From the NCBI GenBank assembly GCA_040954595.2, contig CM082576.2, forward strand, positions 11,470,001 to 11,534,000: a DNA stretch of 64,000 bases, read 5' to 3'. The notes under the pieces are model-generated. The model did no database searches, was not told where the DNA came from, and worked only from the letters and a program-made list of their open reading frames with translations. This DNA comes from Balanoglossus misakiensis (lineage: Eukaryota; Hemichordata). The translations under genes were made by a program, and so were the position numbers. Of this stretch, positions 1 to 12,246 are shown piece after piece. Numbering within the stretch: position 1 is the first letter of the stretch; each line of letters starts with the position of its first letter.

Positions 1-3000
1 TAACCTCGTATTTAGTAGAAACACTGAACTGTTATGACTACTGCCAGTTTCGAGGACGAACCTTCGAGAGCTCTAAAATTTCCGTGCGCGAGGTTACTGC
101 ACTCGTATACAGGTATTGTACACGTGATGTGGTGACTAATTCAAACTTGAGTGCAAGTCCCCACCCCTATGACTGCTTCAGCACATGCCCTTGCTTCTTG
201 CTACAGCCGACACCCTTTCGGTGGCACGGTTTTGACAAATGCCTCCAAATTAGCGTTGCACGACAAAATGCTTCTACATCTGATCACTTTTACCGCGAAG
301 CTAACAAAACACGCAACATTTAATGTGCTTGAGAGGAGGGTTCGTGTTTCTAATGTAAAATAATAATTGCATTTTGATAAAACGAAAGACTAGGTTTCAA
401 GTCTCCTAAATGTATGGTGCATAATTACATGTCAATGATAGAAACGTTGGAGTAACCGCTTTGGGACAGAGCGAATTTTATTGCAATTTAAGTGAACACA
501 TATAGCGAATGCCACGGCGCCGAAGAAACATTAAATGCTCCAGTAAGTGACATCATAACGTATGTTGAATGCCTCACCCTCGGCTTTTGATCTGGATTCA
601 ACCCGGAAAACGCACACGCAATAGAATAAAGGAGTTCCGCGGGTAACTGTGATAGTGACTGGGACGCTGCCGGACATACTGGGAACTGCTAACTACATAT
701 ATTTGGAGTGTTTTGAACGCCAGCGGAGCGCTTTTCACATGTCCGACTTATCGAGTGATACTTTAACACAATTAAAATTTGTGATACGAGAAAGCTAATG
801 TGAAAATTTAGAGTCAATCGAGTGTGGTTAGTTCGACCTCGTCACACAGCCACGCTCAAAATATCACTGCGCAGAATGGTCGCCCTCCCCGTAGCTTGTT
901 CGTGGCTCTTCATCGAATCCATCAAAATGTTTTCGTTTCTTTCAGTGGCCGCTGCGCCGTAGGCTGCCGACACCGATCGCCGTACACATTTTGTTCGGCT
1001 ACTTCATTAAAAAGATATAAACGCTTTTCAGCGTACACAAGCTCACGACAGCTAACCTGAACGTGTCAAAACACAGGACTTTTTTCTCTCTCCATGTCGC
1101 TGCAAGATGCATATCATGTCTACCGTTTGCCCGCAAAGTATTTTCTTGCATTCTTGTTGTTTTGAAACCGACTGCGCGAATGCCTCTTGCGGGAGAGTTT
1201 ACTTGTCGAACAATTTACCAGTACTTCAAGAAATAAAAAGTAAAACTGGCACACCGGAAGAGGCCTATTACTATCAACGCAGCTGTCACTGTGGCCTTAC
1301 GCGCCATGGGGAGTGTGCAAACCACGTGTGGCGGCGTCTTTCAAGTCTGTCTCGTCTCAATCGAACGATATTCACATTAAATAATCATTACTATGGTGTA
1401 CATTGTAACTTATCTGTGTACGTACTTTATTGGTGATAAAACAGATCCCTCACCAGTAAATGATTCCAAATAATAAGGACCCAAATCTCACAGTTGTAGT
1501 AGAACTGGTGAATCATGAATGAATGGGTTTGACTCGTGCGATTCTATTACCCCTCACAAAAAAGTATTCTCTGATTGGGCAACATAGTAATCTATATACT
1601 GGGGGATTTTGAGCCACCAAGGAACATTTTGAAACATTTTGTTGTCAAGGTTGACATGACCGACAATTTACAAACCACAAGGATACTGCAACATTCCTGG
1701 CTGAATTTAAACAAGCAGACATCAACTGGAAATATTGGCGGAAAATAAATTTTTGAAAGACCCTTAAGCGAACATGTACATGTACAGTGATAAGCATGAC
1801 CAGTAGACATTCGTTTCTGACTTTTTCAAAAATGTATATTATATATAACTGAAATTTCTGTGAAAACCCCCTCAAGTTAGGAGCTCACTGGGGTAGATCG
1901 TTGGGCGTTTTTATTCCAAGCGTCCCCCCGTTCGAGGTCAGGCAAAACGAGACTATGTCTTCCCAGAGCGACTATTTGAAGTTGGCTACGTGAAGATAAA
2001 TCAATATTGAAACAGACCCGTCGATTTGCAACCGACAAATGTATGCGATTACAGAGTCTATATGTCACCGAAATGTTATCGGCTATAGAAGGCGTTTCAA
2101 GTAACCGGATACCGACTTGTTTTCGGCACTTAACATTTGAAAGATTGACAATTTATATACTGCTGCCAGGGGTATATAGAACTCGTGATCGAGTGCGACA
2201 TCGGCAGTGCTGTGTTCCCTGAGACGGCTGTACTTTGCACTGGCATATCGCCGTGCTGGTCTGAAATATCGGGATGATACCAAACGACAACCCTGGGATG
2301 TAACGACTTTAAAAACGTTAAACACCGCATAAAAGGATTTGCGGGAAACTGGGAACACTTTACTCGATCAAACACCACGCTCCCCAGCCAAATGGTGACG
2401 AAGACGTACTTACACAATGTCGCAAATCTCGCATAGCATGGGATAATCAGCCGTAGGGTATTCTGGTCATGTTTTCGTGCCTTAATCCCCTTTAGTACTT
2501 TTCAGAGGTCGGAAAGATATTTTCATTTTACTTACTTGACAATTATCCTGCCAACGAGCTGTTACAGTGATCAATCTTTTAGCTTGTTATGTTACCCTAT
2601 TTTACGAGTGCGTATCGATATTTGATGTACATTACTCGGGATATATATGATTATCATATCATTATTATATCATTATTATATCATATCATATATCATGCCC
2701 AAATTCTTTTTAATAAGCTCGCAGTGTTTAAATTTGAACTACATGCAAACTTTACGAGAGCAACCCGCTTGATTCCCAAAACAACAGCTCTATATATTGT
2801 TCTACCGTTGTCTAGGTGCCCTGTACAATACGAAGTTACTATAAACATTCCTATCCAAAGACGGGGGAAAGTGGGATAGGTTTTGGTATTAGACCGGCCC
2901 TTGGTGTATAGCACATATGAAAAAGTTTAAACACAATAATACCGACACAAATTATGTTCAATGTGCTTTCGGCCAACAGATCAGTCACATCCCGAGTTAG

Positions 3001-5178
3001 ATGTTGACAAGTTCTTCATGCGGCTAATTGTGAGCCTAGGACTATTCACACAACGGATCGTGTTCAACAGCCACAGTTGTCGAATTGGGGATTTCAACAT
3101 CTCTGAAAACACTTGTATGTATAATTGATTATTTGGGGAGGGGGGGGGGTTGCCGGTATAATTAATTTTATCTATGCTTTTACTTGTGTAATCGTGCATA
3201 GTGATCTTCAGGGTGTTGTCATGATGCTGTATATCGTGCAACGCGATCCATTCTGATTGTAAATAGGCACAGAAATTAATCCAAGTAGATTTGAAATGTT
3301 GAAGGTGGAGAGGAGAGCCCATCCATCAACCTAACTGAAATGCAGGAACGACGTTTGCAAAGTGCTAATGTCGGTTCTCGGTGTCTCGGCTGCGGCTGGT
3401 AACGTCAACAAGTCCAAGTCCAAAGGCAAGGAAAGGACACGCACAAGATGATAGTGTATTCTCCAGGTATCGTGAAACTTTGAGGAGAATTTATTTAATG
3501 ACTTGGAAGATCCGATTGAACTGATAACAAAACAGGGGAATTCTCTCCCAGAATCCCAAGTTTTCTGTTCGCATCCCGTTAAATACAAGTCAAATGTCGC
3601 TGTTACCACGCACCTCACTATCACTGGCGCCACAAATTGTTTGCCAATGATTGAACCCGTGTCGGTAAGTATACTGAGTAGGGCATCCCACTAACGCACT
3701 CTAAAACAAATAATCCCATTAGCTACAGTTCAACGATAATTAGATGTTCATTAATGTGTCCATCAGCTCTTAGTCTTCTGTCGTGTCTTCGACCTTTAGC
3801 AGTAAGCTCACAGACTTGATTATTGCGTTCGAACTATTTACCTGATTTGTCCGAAAACTCGTTACAAAGCATTTTACGACTCAAACACCTATCTTAAGGT
3901 TATGTTGGTTTTGCTTGCGTTCTGTTCGTGAATACTCAGGATCAATATGTTCTCAGGACAAACGTGCGCGGCTTTCTTGTGTTCATGGGGTATAAATCAA
4001 ATGGATGTCTAATTTCTGCCCAAGGCTGCTCGAATCACGCACAAAGACTGTCATTGTAACTAATTTAAAGGATGGCGGGGGTGGAAAGGCACCTTGACTG
4101 ACTAGAGATGTCACATATAGCTCATCTTTAACTACACACTGCTATAAATTCGGGGTCCATTCTATTCAACAGGAAGAATAAACCAGTTACGGCCAAAAAA
4201 GAGAAAATTATAGTCGCGACTCGACTATAGGAAGGCAAGGCGCTCTCTCCCAAAAAGAATTGCGATTTGAGTCAGCACTTATATGATTATGCTCAGCCGA
4301 CTCTATGAGATATATAGCACTGACTACACGTCAGTGCGCCATATAAAAGTGGTCTCTGTTCCCGCCATTTTTGACATGCCACTGAGCTACTCACTGTCGT
4401 CTGCCAGGTTGAAAAATTCTGATGTATTTGTCTAAACGTCGAGATGTTTTTTAAGAAGTAACGGAGCTCCGTGGTTTGAATTGATTTAGCGGATTACGAA
4501 TAATAACAAGTAATGAAACCAGCAGTGTCGTGTAAAATAATCTCCATTATAGGGTTCTAGCTTACGTCTCTGAAAACAGGCACGACCCATATCGCTAAAG
4601 TGTTACATTTATGACTAATCCAAGTCTGTTCCATTTTCAACACATCTTCTGCTCCGTGATGAATTTCAGAAGAGATTTTCAATCTTACAAAAGCTCTGCT
4701 CACCCTTGGCGCCCTCAGATGTCAGATGTCGTCTGCACGAGTCAGTTGCGCCAAACACTCGGAACGATGTGGAAACAGAAAACCGTGGCGCGGATTAACC
4801 TCCCGTCTCGGTAATGGGTTCTTGCATGATCTGCTGGGTTTTTATTATTGCATGAACAGTTTGCATCATTTCGACTGCTGATCGAATTAATAATAGGATT
4901 GTGTGGGTCGATTTGAACGCTTTGAATGCAACGGCGATCTGGTGAAGTAGTTCTAGCTGTGAGTCAGCTCGCTATATTTAGATTTGCGCTATGTTCTCTA
5001 GAAGAAACCACTGCTGCGAAGTGAAGTGGAGTGAAGAAAGCGTATCCCATATATTGGAATCGCAGTCACTTAGAACTGTCTGACTTGTGCAGATTTGCGT
5101 CGAAACGAGTTCTAGTCAAATGAGTACGATAAAACTGTCAATCTAAAGTACGCAACAACGTACTACGTAAAAGCACTT
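1..5178. other. Non-coding, unassigned single-copy sequence
   Basis: No frame here has coding character; the longest are about 70-115 codons, with no protein motif and no paired splice sites. Visible minor structure: an AT-rich run of TATCAT/TATCATTAT words at about 2645-2698, a G10 tract at 3140-3149, and a small perfect stem (TATAGTCG, 5-nt loop, CGACTATA) at 4209-4229. A CATGTACATGTAC word lies near 1774. Nothing else could be assigned. Confidence 0.6.
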
Positions 5179-5179
5179 C

Positions 5180-5221
<42 letters not shown>

Positions 5222-5289
5222 AGTAATAATTATTATATTAATATATTAATTATTGTTATTGTTATTGTTGTCGTTGTTGTCGTCGTCGC
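5179..5289. repeat. (CAA)14 microsatellite facing a TTG/TTA-rich mirror arm
   Basis: Fourteen CAA units (5179-5220) are followed by an AT-only spacer (TAATAATTATTATATTAATA-type) and then a TTATTG/TTGTCG-rich arm to about 5289. The right arm is the approximate reverse complement of the left, so the block can fold into an imperfect hairpin of roughly 45-bp arms. The open plus-strand frame across it (Leu/Ser-rich) is a repeat artefact. Confidence 0.85.
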
Positions 5290-7365
5290 GTTTTACGTTA
5301 TTGTTGGTCTATGGACAGACTAAGAAACAAATGAGAAATATGCGCTTAACTCTCTCTGCTTCTAGACTAGGGCGTCAATACTTGTATCTACTTTGCGAAA
5401 ATTGCGATGCACTATCTCATCATACATTTGTGACAGACTTGGAGGCAACTACGGCTTGAGCTCCGCAACGAGTGAAATTGGTTCTGGCTACTGGTGAACA
5501 TAACCTTGATATGGAGATAAAGGGAAATGCAAGCGTAGGCGAAATCTCCGTCAATTTCTCCTGGAATTGGAAAGCAAACACGGGTATGGGAGCGGGCTGA
5601 TTAGATTGCAGCGAGGCGGGCGGAGATGCGTCACCGATAAAAAAACTCAACCGTGATGATTGTCGCCGTATCTTCTCTGGTTTGTATACTGCTGTGTACG
5701 TGAGCCACACTTCTGCATGCAGATGATTGCCCCGGCACTCAACTAAATGCATTACAACCACGCAATGCACGGCGACATGAGACTGGCCAGCATATCCTTT
5801 TTGCCTTGGCTAATACTCGCCCACAAGTCCTCGCGGTCCGGGGCTCCGTGTGTGTGTGCCGTCATAATCGATATCATCTCATCACGCTCATCGCATGTCG
5901 TTTTCTTTGATTGATCACTGATAATTAGCCAGACACTTCACCCTGGGACCCCCTGAAGCTGGGATCAATGAGAACTCGCAGAGCGCATTCTCGGCCGGCG
6001 CGCGGCCACGCCAGCCACCTGTCAAAAGTTGAGGTTGCTCGTTAGTGTTTTCCCGTCAGGAGATACCCTGCCAGTCCCAATATTGCGATTTTTAAGAATT
6101 ATACACCAGATTTTGTACTTTCCTCTCACAAAGCCTGTCAAACGGACTGCCGACGACTCGACTTATCAACCCTGGCCAAACATGACTATACATCAATATA
6201 AACTATACATGTACATGCTATGTGGAAGAAACGTGTAATACTTGTGGTCAGAGATGTATTCTAGTCTTGCCAATTCATTCAAACGAACAAGCCAGGTGTT
6301 GCGCGTCTGTAAATCATTTCGCCCCCCCCCCCCTTTTCATATGCAACGTATTTTGCTTGTCTAAGCTTAAACATTAATATTATGTTTATTGAAATAGAGT
6401 ATTTGCAATTAATTAAATAATTAGAATAAATAACGTGAAGAAAATTTTGGAGAAGAACCGATCGAAACTCGGGAGCAGGCAAAAAGGAAATGACAGAGCG
6501 ATCTAATAAATCAGTGTTTTCCTTTTCCCCCGCCGGATCCCTGTAAAAGACTTGACCCGGAGTCAAACATTGATTGTTGCCGGGGCTGTCAACGAATACA
6601 GTATCTGTTGTCGTTATCAATTTGGCCGCGTGTTTGTGCAAGGATGGGTGAGAATTTCACCAGCTTGTTTGCCGGCATTCTAGAACGCGAGACATTGTTA
6701 ACGCCCCGTCACAATTAGACGAACTCTTAATGACGTGTCCGATAAGAAAAAATCAATGCTTCAGACGCAAAGTTCATACTGATTTGAAAAACAGCAAAAA
6801 AAATCTCTCTGAAGAAAAAAAATAGACCACTCTCGTCAACGTGGGCTTAAGGTCCTCCAAAGTACTTGCCAAACACGTCACTAATATAAATGATTAATTA
6901 AATTAGAGTTCTTCATAGCTGTGACGTGATTGCCCCGTCAAGTGTGAAATCAGTATTCCATTGTTTGGCGGGAAAGTTGCGTGGCAGTCAGTCGAAGAAG
7001 GAGGTTATGGTCGGCTGAATATCGATGTCGATTTGAAAATAAGAAGCTACGGCACCTAACGGGGCCGACTGTTGTGCGTTTAGTCCAGTCACGAGGAAAG
7101 GTTAACCTTACATCCGAACGATGTGACGGCCGCTTTCCCGGTTATTTTCAACGCTGTTTGAGGCGATGATATATAAGTATACGGACGTAGAAGTATGAAA
7201 ACGTGTGCAACCCATAGCTGCTGAGATTTCAATCCACTTTACAATCCCTCACATTTGACGGCTGGAAAACTATAATTATACTACAGACGTTAAGACTATC
7301 TCGAATTCTCGAAACCTACATCGACGCAAGATGCTTGGCCTTGGTTGTTGTTTAACAGCATTCGC
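5290..7365. other. Non-coding, unassigned sequence
   Basis: No convincing exon was found. The only notable item is a C12 tract at 6322-6333, embedded in TTTCG-C12-TTTTC, a context that recurs exactly at 17610. Short frames at about 5420-5770 and 6279-6641 on the minus strand have no recognisable motif. Confidence 0.6.
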
Positions 7366-7472
7366 CTGATGCAGACCACAGGTGTCTGAAAATCGCGAAC
7401 AGCCTCAGCTGTATATAGGCGTATACTACAGCTGAGGCCGTTCGGAATCTTCAGGTATCTGTGGTGCTGATC
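7366..7472. repeat. Imperfect ~107-nt hairpin (foldback element or hairpin RNA precursor)
   Basis: The left arm 7366-7415 pairs with the right arm about 7421-7472. Aligning the left arm to the reverse complement of the right gives about 36 identities in 48 ungapped positions. A perfect 12-bp block (GCCTCAGCTGTA) lies next to the loop, with CGAAC, CTGAA and ACCACAG blocks further out. Several mismatches are transitions that would be G-U pairs in RNA from one strand. The terminal loop is short (around TATAGGCG). No flanking target duplication is obvious. An aged miniature transposon and a hairpin RNA precursor are both possible; the sequence does not match a microRNA that I recognise. Confidence 0.6.
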
Positions 7473-10400
7473 ATAATCCCCCTCCCCCACAATTACTTGA
7501 TTCCCTTTGTCCGCTGCCTATAGCTGCCTAAAGATGTGCACTAGCTAACCTTCCAGACAAATGAAGGTGTCTTTTAGCGACCCCCTCTCTCCGGTCATCC
7601 ACATGTCCGGTTGGGAGCAGCGAATCGACCTGTCATCAGGCTGGATAGTGTTGCTATAGTTTGCGCAATAAAATCGCGCACTCCAGTTGTAGCACAGTTA
7701 CTCTGTGGTTGCAGCGATGCAGACATTCGTTTTGGGGCGTACGCTTGAAACAGTGTATAATTGTTGCCATGACTACCTCTCCCTCGAGTAGTATAGGGGG
7801 TCCGTAACGCGTTTTTTGGAATCACCCTATAAAATCGATATTGCTTAACTTGAACACGGTCATGAAACATAATACACAAAACTCACCCTCAAAGAGGCAC
7901 TTGGCGATATTGTTCTCTCGGGTTCGCAAATTGCCAGCGACCGACAAATCGATCATGCATAAAAAACCGAACTTAATTAAAAATTATACAGGGAAGCGCA
8001 TAAACCCACTTTTTATGTTCGTGTTGCGGGATAAACTGAAATGAGTCTCCGTGGCTGTTTTGTTAAATGTGCGATGTTATACATTTGTATTACCTAGTCC
8101 CGTCACCATTGCAACACCAACAAAAACAGTCCGTCCGTGTAAAGTATCGTGTTGTACACAAGCGTTAACGAAGGTATGAGTTTGAAATCATGAGGGACAC
8201 GACCTCTGCTGGAACAGCGTCTCCGGCATCCAGCCGGCCATCTAAATGCAGAAAATTGGCTTATTTAACCTCGACCGATATACATGACCATGTTGCGTTA
8301 CACTGAATCATACGGACACCATACTAGTATCTGGCGCAAAATGGCCTTGTAGTTAATTTTTCTTTTACAAAAATAAACGTGGAATGTCGATTCCCCGTAT
8401 GACTGCTGGTTGAAACAGCGCGAGCCAATTAAAAATATGAAATGGACAAGTAAAAATTCCGCACTGAGGAAATTATGACGTTTCTTCCCTAAATTACTTC
8501 AATTTGACGGACGGATTTCCAATTATAATCTTTATGGTTTTCTTGTCGGGTTCCCCCCCCCCCCCCCAACGAATTATACTCTTTTTCCATTTGTTCAGCT
8601 TTGCTTCGCGCAGACGTCCGTCAAATCTCTGTGTTGTCTGAATACATTAATCCACTCAAGCGATATTTCAACCGAGTGAGCTACGGCGTGGTGTGGCCGG
8701 CCGTGTGACTGTGACGATGGCGACGCGACGCCGCGCCGACGACTTGCAGTTTTGCGTCGTCTGTCGTATACACGTAATGGATTGGAACCTTGCTGAGCTC
8801 GAGAAATGTCTGCACCTCTTTACGTGAGTTGCAAAGTCGATATCAATGAAATGATGACGCAAATCTCTTTTATAACTCGTTTCCCTTCAGCATTGCCTGC
8901 AACATGTGTGACGCATACGTGTATTTGTGAGGGTTTTTTCAAGAGCTGCTTTACTAACAATCTTTCTGATTACCCAAAGTTGCGCAAGAAGAAAACGAAG
9001 AGGTCTGGATTATGTTTTTCCTAAGTCTCCCTTTCAAACATTTTTGGGAGTTTCTGAGCGCAAAATAACTAGAAGTCAGTAGAGTGGAAGTATTTCTCAA
9101 GCGTCTTGGTGGAAACATTGGGTAAAACGAAAGCGCCCTTTTTTCAGGTCTCAAATCTTTCCTAACACCAATAGGCCACATTTATCCCGCCGAACTTGCT
9201 TTAAATATTAGAGAGGCTGCATTTATATTGAGGTGTTGTGTTTGTTGGTGGGTCTATTGACAGCTCTGGAACAAGAACGGAGATTGGCTGAAATTTACTT
9301 GGAAGGCGTAATATGCTAATTGTTTAAATGGTGTCAATTGTGTGTGATGTTATTTGTTACGTAGCCTTACTCACAGTTACTCAATCTTGTTCAACGCACT
9401 CAACACTTACAAATACAAGAAGGCGAGGTAAATCAATGGCAGGAGGTGTGGTCAACGTGAACATCCGGGACATTTCTATATCCCGGTCGGTTGGAAACTC
9501 AACTCAGCAGTTATACCACCTATGTCTGCCCAATTTCTTACTCTAGGAAGTTTGAGCGTCGGCGCCAACTTTCCCGCCAGAAGCTACTATACACTTAATC
9601 ATAATGCCCGACGGTCGAGTAATTTCAAAGTCAAGGAAAACGCCTAGACTTGACCGTAAAGGTCTTAGTCTCTCTGATTGGATAACAGGCATGTACAGAG
9701 TGTCGCACTTAGGGGATTGCAGGGCTGTAAACACGCGGAATACATATGCGAGAAGAAATAAAATGTCCGACGATGTCTGTTCTGTGTGCAATTTTACGCA
9801 CTGAAATGTTGCGGCCGTGATTAAGATTCTGGCCAAGACTTCGACATTTCTTTTATAGAATGTGACTCATACAAATACCAAAATCGAATCACCTGCCTTA
9901 AAAGCTTTGCAATAATTTGAATCAGTTCCAAATCCCACAAAATGTGCTAACATTAGACATGTCGATAACAATTGAAGTGTTGAAAATGGCGAACGATCGC
10001 CTCACAGCCGTTCGGAAGTAGGTCTCTGCAAAGCATATACTTACAGGGTTTCCATAACACCCCCGAGGAACTGGAAACGGGCGAGTTTAGAGCGATTTAC
10101 GAAACTTCAAATATCCGTGCATAGAGTAAAAACAAACCTATTCATAATACTCACTGCATGCAAACAGGTTGCGCAAAGGCTGCGTAAAAGGTTACCCAAA
10201 TATTCCTCTTGGAATAAAACGCCGACCTAATTATTTTTAGCAGAGTCGGACGCTCATTCGGAAAACAGTCATTGTCGTGGATGTCGAGACAGTGAATATT
10301 TACTCTCCATTAGCGATGAAACAAAACTGTTTTCGTAAAGGGACCGTTACAAGAACTCCTATGTGGCGAACCATAGACAGTAGAGGGGCGACCCCAGGAG

Positions 10401-11218
10401 ATCCGGGAAGGGTAATATTTTGCACCGCGGTCATCAGAGGGAAATCCGGAATCGTGACACTATCATTTAAGGGATGATCATAGGTGATCCCAGACGAAAT
10501 TACCATTCCATCACAAGTTAATTGGATTTCGATTTTTTAAGGCACCCCGACCTTCTGAATATCTTCACCGTTCGGGAAGTGAAATAACAAACGCTGAAAG
10601 AATTTCTGTTGGACGTTACTCGCGTGTAAAGTTTAGTTTAGTCCGTGCTTGTTATCATAGGAGTACAATAAATCATGGCTGTGCATCTTTCATTCAATCA
10701 GCCTCCGAATGATTTACTTGCGATTGTAGTCGCTCAGGTATTGCGTAAATAGCGTAAATTATTAACAATTGCATACAAATCTATATCGGATACATGCGCT
10801 GTCTATGTTGATATCTATGCTTCACAAGACAATTATTTTTTCATGTACTATGAATTCGCCCACTTTCAAATATACATGTACCACTGTCGACATTTTATAA
10901 AGGTTAGAATTTGACCGGATGCAGGCGATCACTCTCATTCACTGCAAATCACCTCACGGGAAACATTTGTGCTTATCTGGTCGGTTGATAGATGCGGCAG
11001 ATATAGATTTCTCGAAAGAGCAGTTTGAGATTTCACAATAAGTCGGTTGCTTTCGCCAAATAAGCGCCATTATACTATGCACGGTAGAAAAGTACACTGA
11101 ATACTAGTAATCATTACAGCAATCCATTTGTGGATATGTATGCACCCCTGCCCAACATCTATTGTTAAAGCCCCGCACAAGCATTGGTTCCTTCCTTTGA
11201 GGTACACAAAGAGTTCAG
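7473..11218. other. Non-coding, unassigned sequence
   Basis: No exon-like open frame. A C15 tract at 8553-8567 is the longest cytosine run in the window. Frames at 7595-7879 and 9543-9836 (minus) are under 100 codons and featureless. Nothing else recognised. Confidence 0.55.
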
Positions 11219-11281
11219 TGACGTATTTGGTTAGGCAAAATATACGTCATGACATTTGTTATACCCTTTGTAGTGACGTCA
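11219..11281. promoter_or_regulatory. Cluster of CRE-like motifs
   Basis: Three ATF/CREB-type elements lie within 63 bp: TGACGTAT (11219), TACGTCAT (11243-11250, half-site in the opposite direction) and the full palindromic TGACGTCA (11274-11281). Motif identity is seen directly; function is inferred only. There is no adjacent gene to assign it to. Confidence 0.35.
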
Positions 11282-11435
11282 TGGTGAACTGAGCGGAGAG
11301 TATCGTTCGACCAGCGGGTGACTCTGAATGTCTCATTGGGAGAGCGAAATTTACCCTGACACGTATATGGTAGTTAGTCGCGGGGGCGCTTGAAGACTAC
11401 ACTATGATCGCGCCGATCGATTTTTTCATACGTCA

Positions 11436-11560
11436 CGGTGATTTATCACCGCGAAACCGTGCCACTTAAGATAGACACGGGGATTTTTTTGTCGGCACCG
11501 AAAGTGTTAATGATGTAAAGAAAGGGCGTTGATAAAAGTAAATTACGGTGATATTATCAC
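11436..11560. repeat. Two related short inverted repeats (CGGTGAT...ATCACCG)
   Basis: CGGTGAT-TT-ATCACCG at 11436-11451 is a perfect 7-bp inverted repeat. About 110 bp downstream a sister copy, CGGTGATATTATCAC, lies at 11546-11560. Paired inverted sites could be binding sites for a dimeric protein, or chance. Confidence 0.35.
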
Positions 11561-12176
11561 TTTGCGTGGGGTCACAAGGTCGCCGGATTCTCCAATCCGA
11601 CATTGCCTGCTCCACTTATTGCAATAACGTTTGACAGATTCGGGCGTTAAAAATTAAAGGCAGATGATACGGCGCTGTATTCTTGTTATCACACTCTCGG
11701 AAATCGAAGGCGACGATCGATGCATCCATGGATGGTGCATGAAAATGTCACATCACTGGGATGCATGATGTGTGCCACCTTTCACAAAACACGGCCCTGT
11801 ATTGTTGGCTCTGTATAGGTAACCCGGGACGAGTCACGCAATACGCGCGACCCGCTGAAAAAATGAAGGAAATCTTTTGTGTCCAACTCATTCGACGGGT
11901 GTTATTCGCCTGAGCAATTTCAACGGAGCGCGTTTGCAAAGAAATAGCGCAATGCACGACGGGTGGCGTATTCAGGTGGTGGGGGAATAGAGCACAGGGT
12001 GGCCGCATTCACTGCGGCGTCGCCATGATAGCTGCGTGCTCCGGCCGTTCAATCACGGTTCCTCCATCACAGAGGGACGTCGACTGTGTGGTTCAAAGCA
12101 GAAAGTTGTACAAGATGTAGAGACCCTGGTGCGGCGAGGCACTTTGCGTGATGGTAATGGAACTGACTTGTAGCTG
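11561..12176. other. Non-coding, unassigned sequence
   Basis: No exon supported. A short frame on the minus strand at 11748-12008 has no motif. A quasi-palindromic ATGCATCCATGGATGGTGCAT lies near 11719-11739. Confidence 0.5.
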
Positions 12177-12246
12177 CTTCTCCGCTAGCCTGGTCACCAT
12201 ACCAGACTAAAACACACTGGGTATGGTGACCAGGCTACTTCTCCGC
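12177..12246. mobile_element. 52-bp foldback miniature element with 9-bp target duplication
   Basis: Two perfect 18-bp inverted arms (TAGCCTGGTCACCATACC at 12186-12203 and its exact reverse complement at 12220-12237) enclose a 16-nt loop. The unit is bounded on both sides by the same 9 bases, CTTCTCCGC (12177-12185 and 12238-12246). A perfect palindrome between exact direct repeats is the hallmark of a transposed foldback or MITE-type element. A 9-bp duplication is typical of Mutator-like transposases, but the element has no coding capacity, so the superfamily is an inference. Confidence 0.8.
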
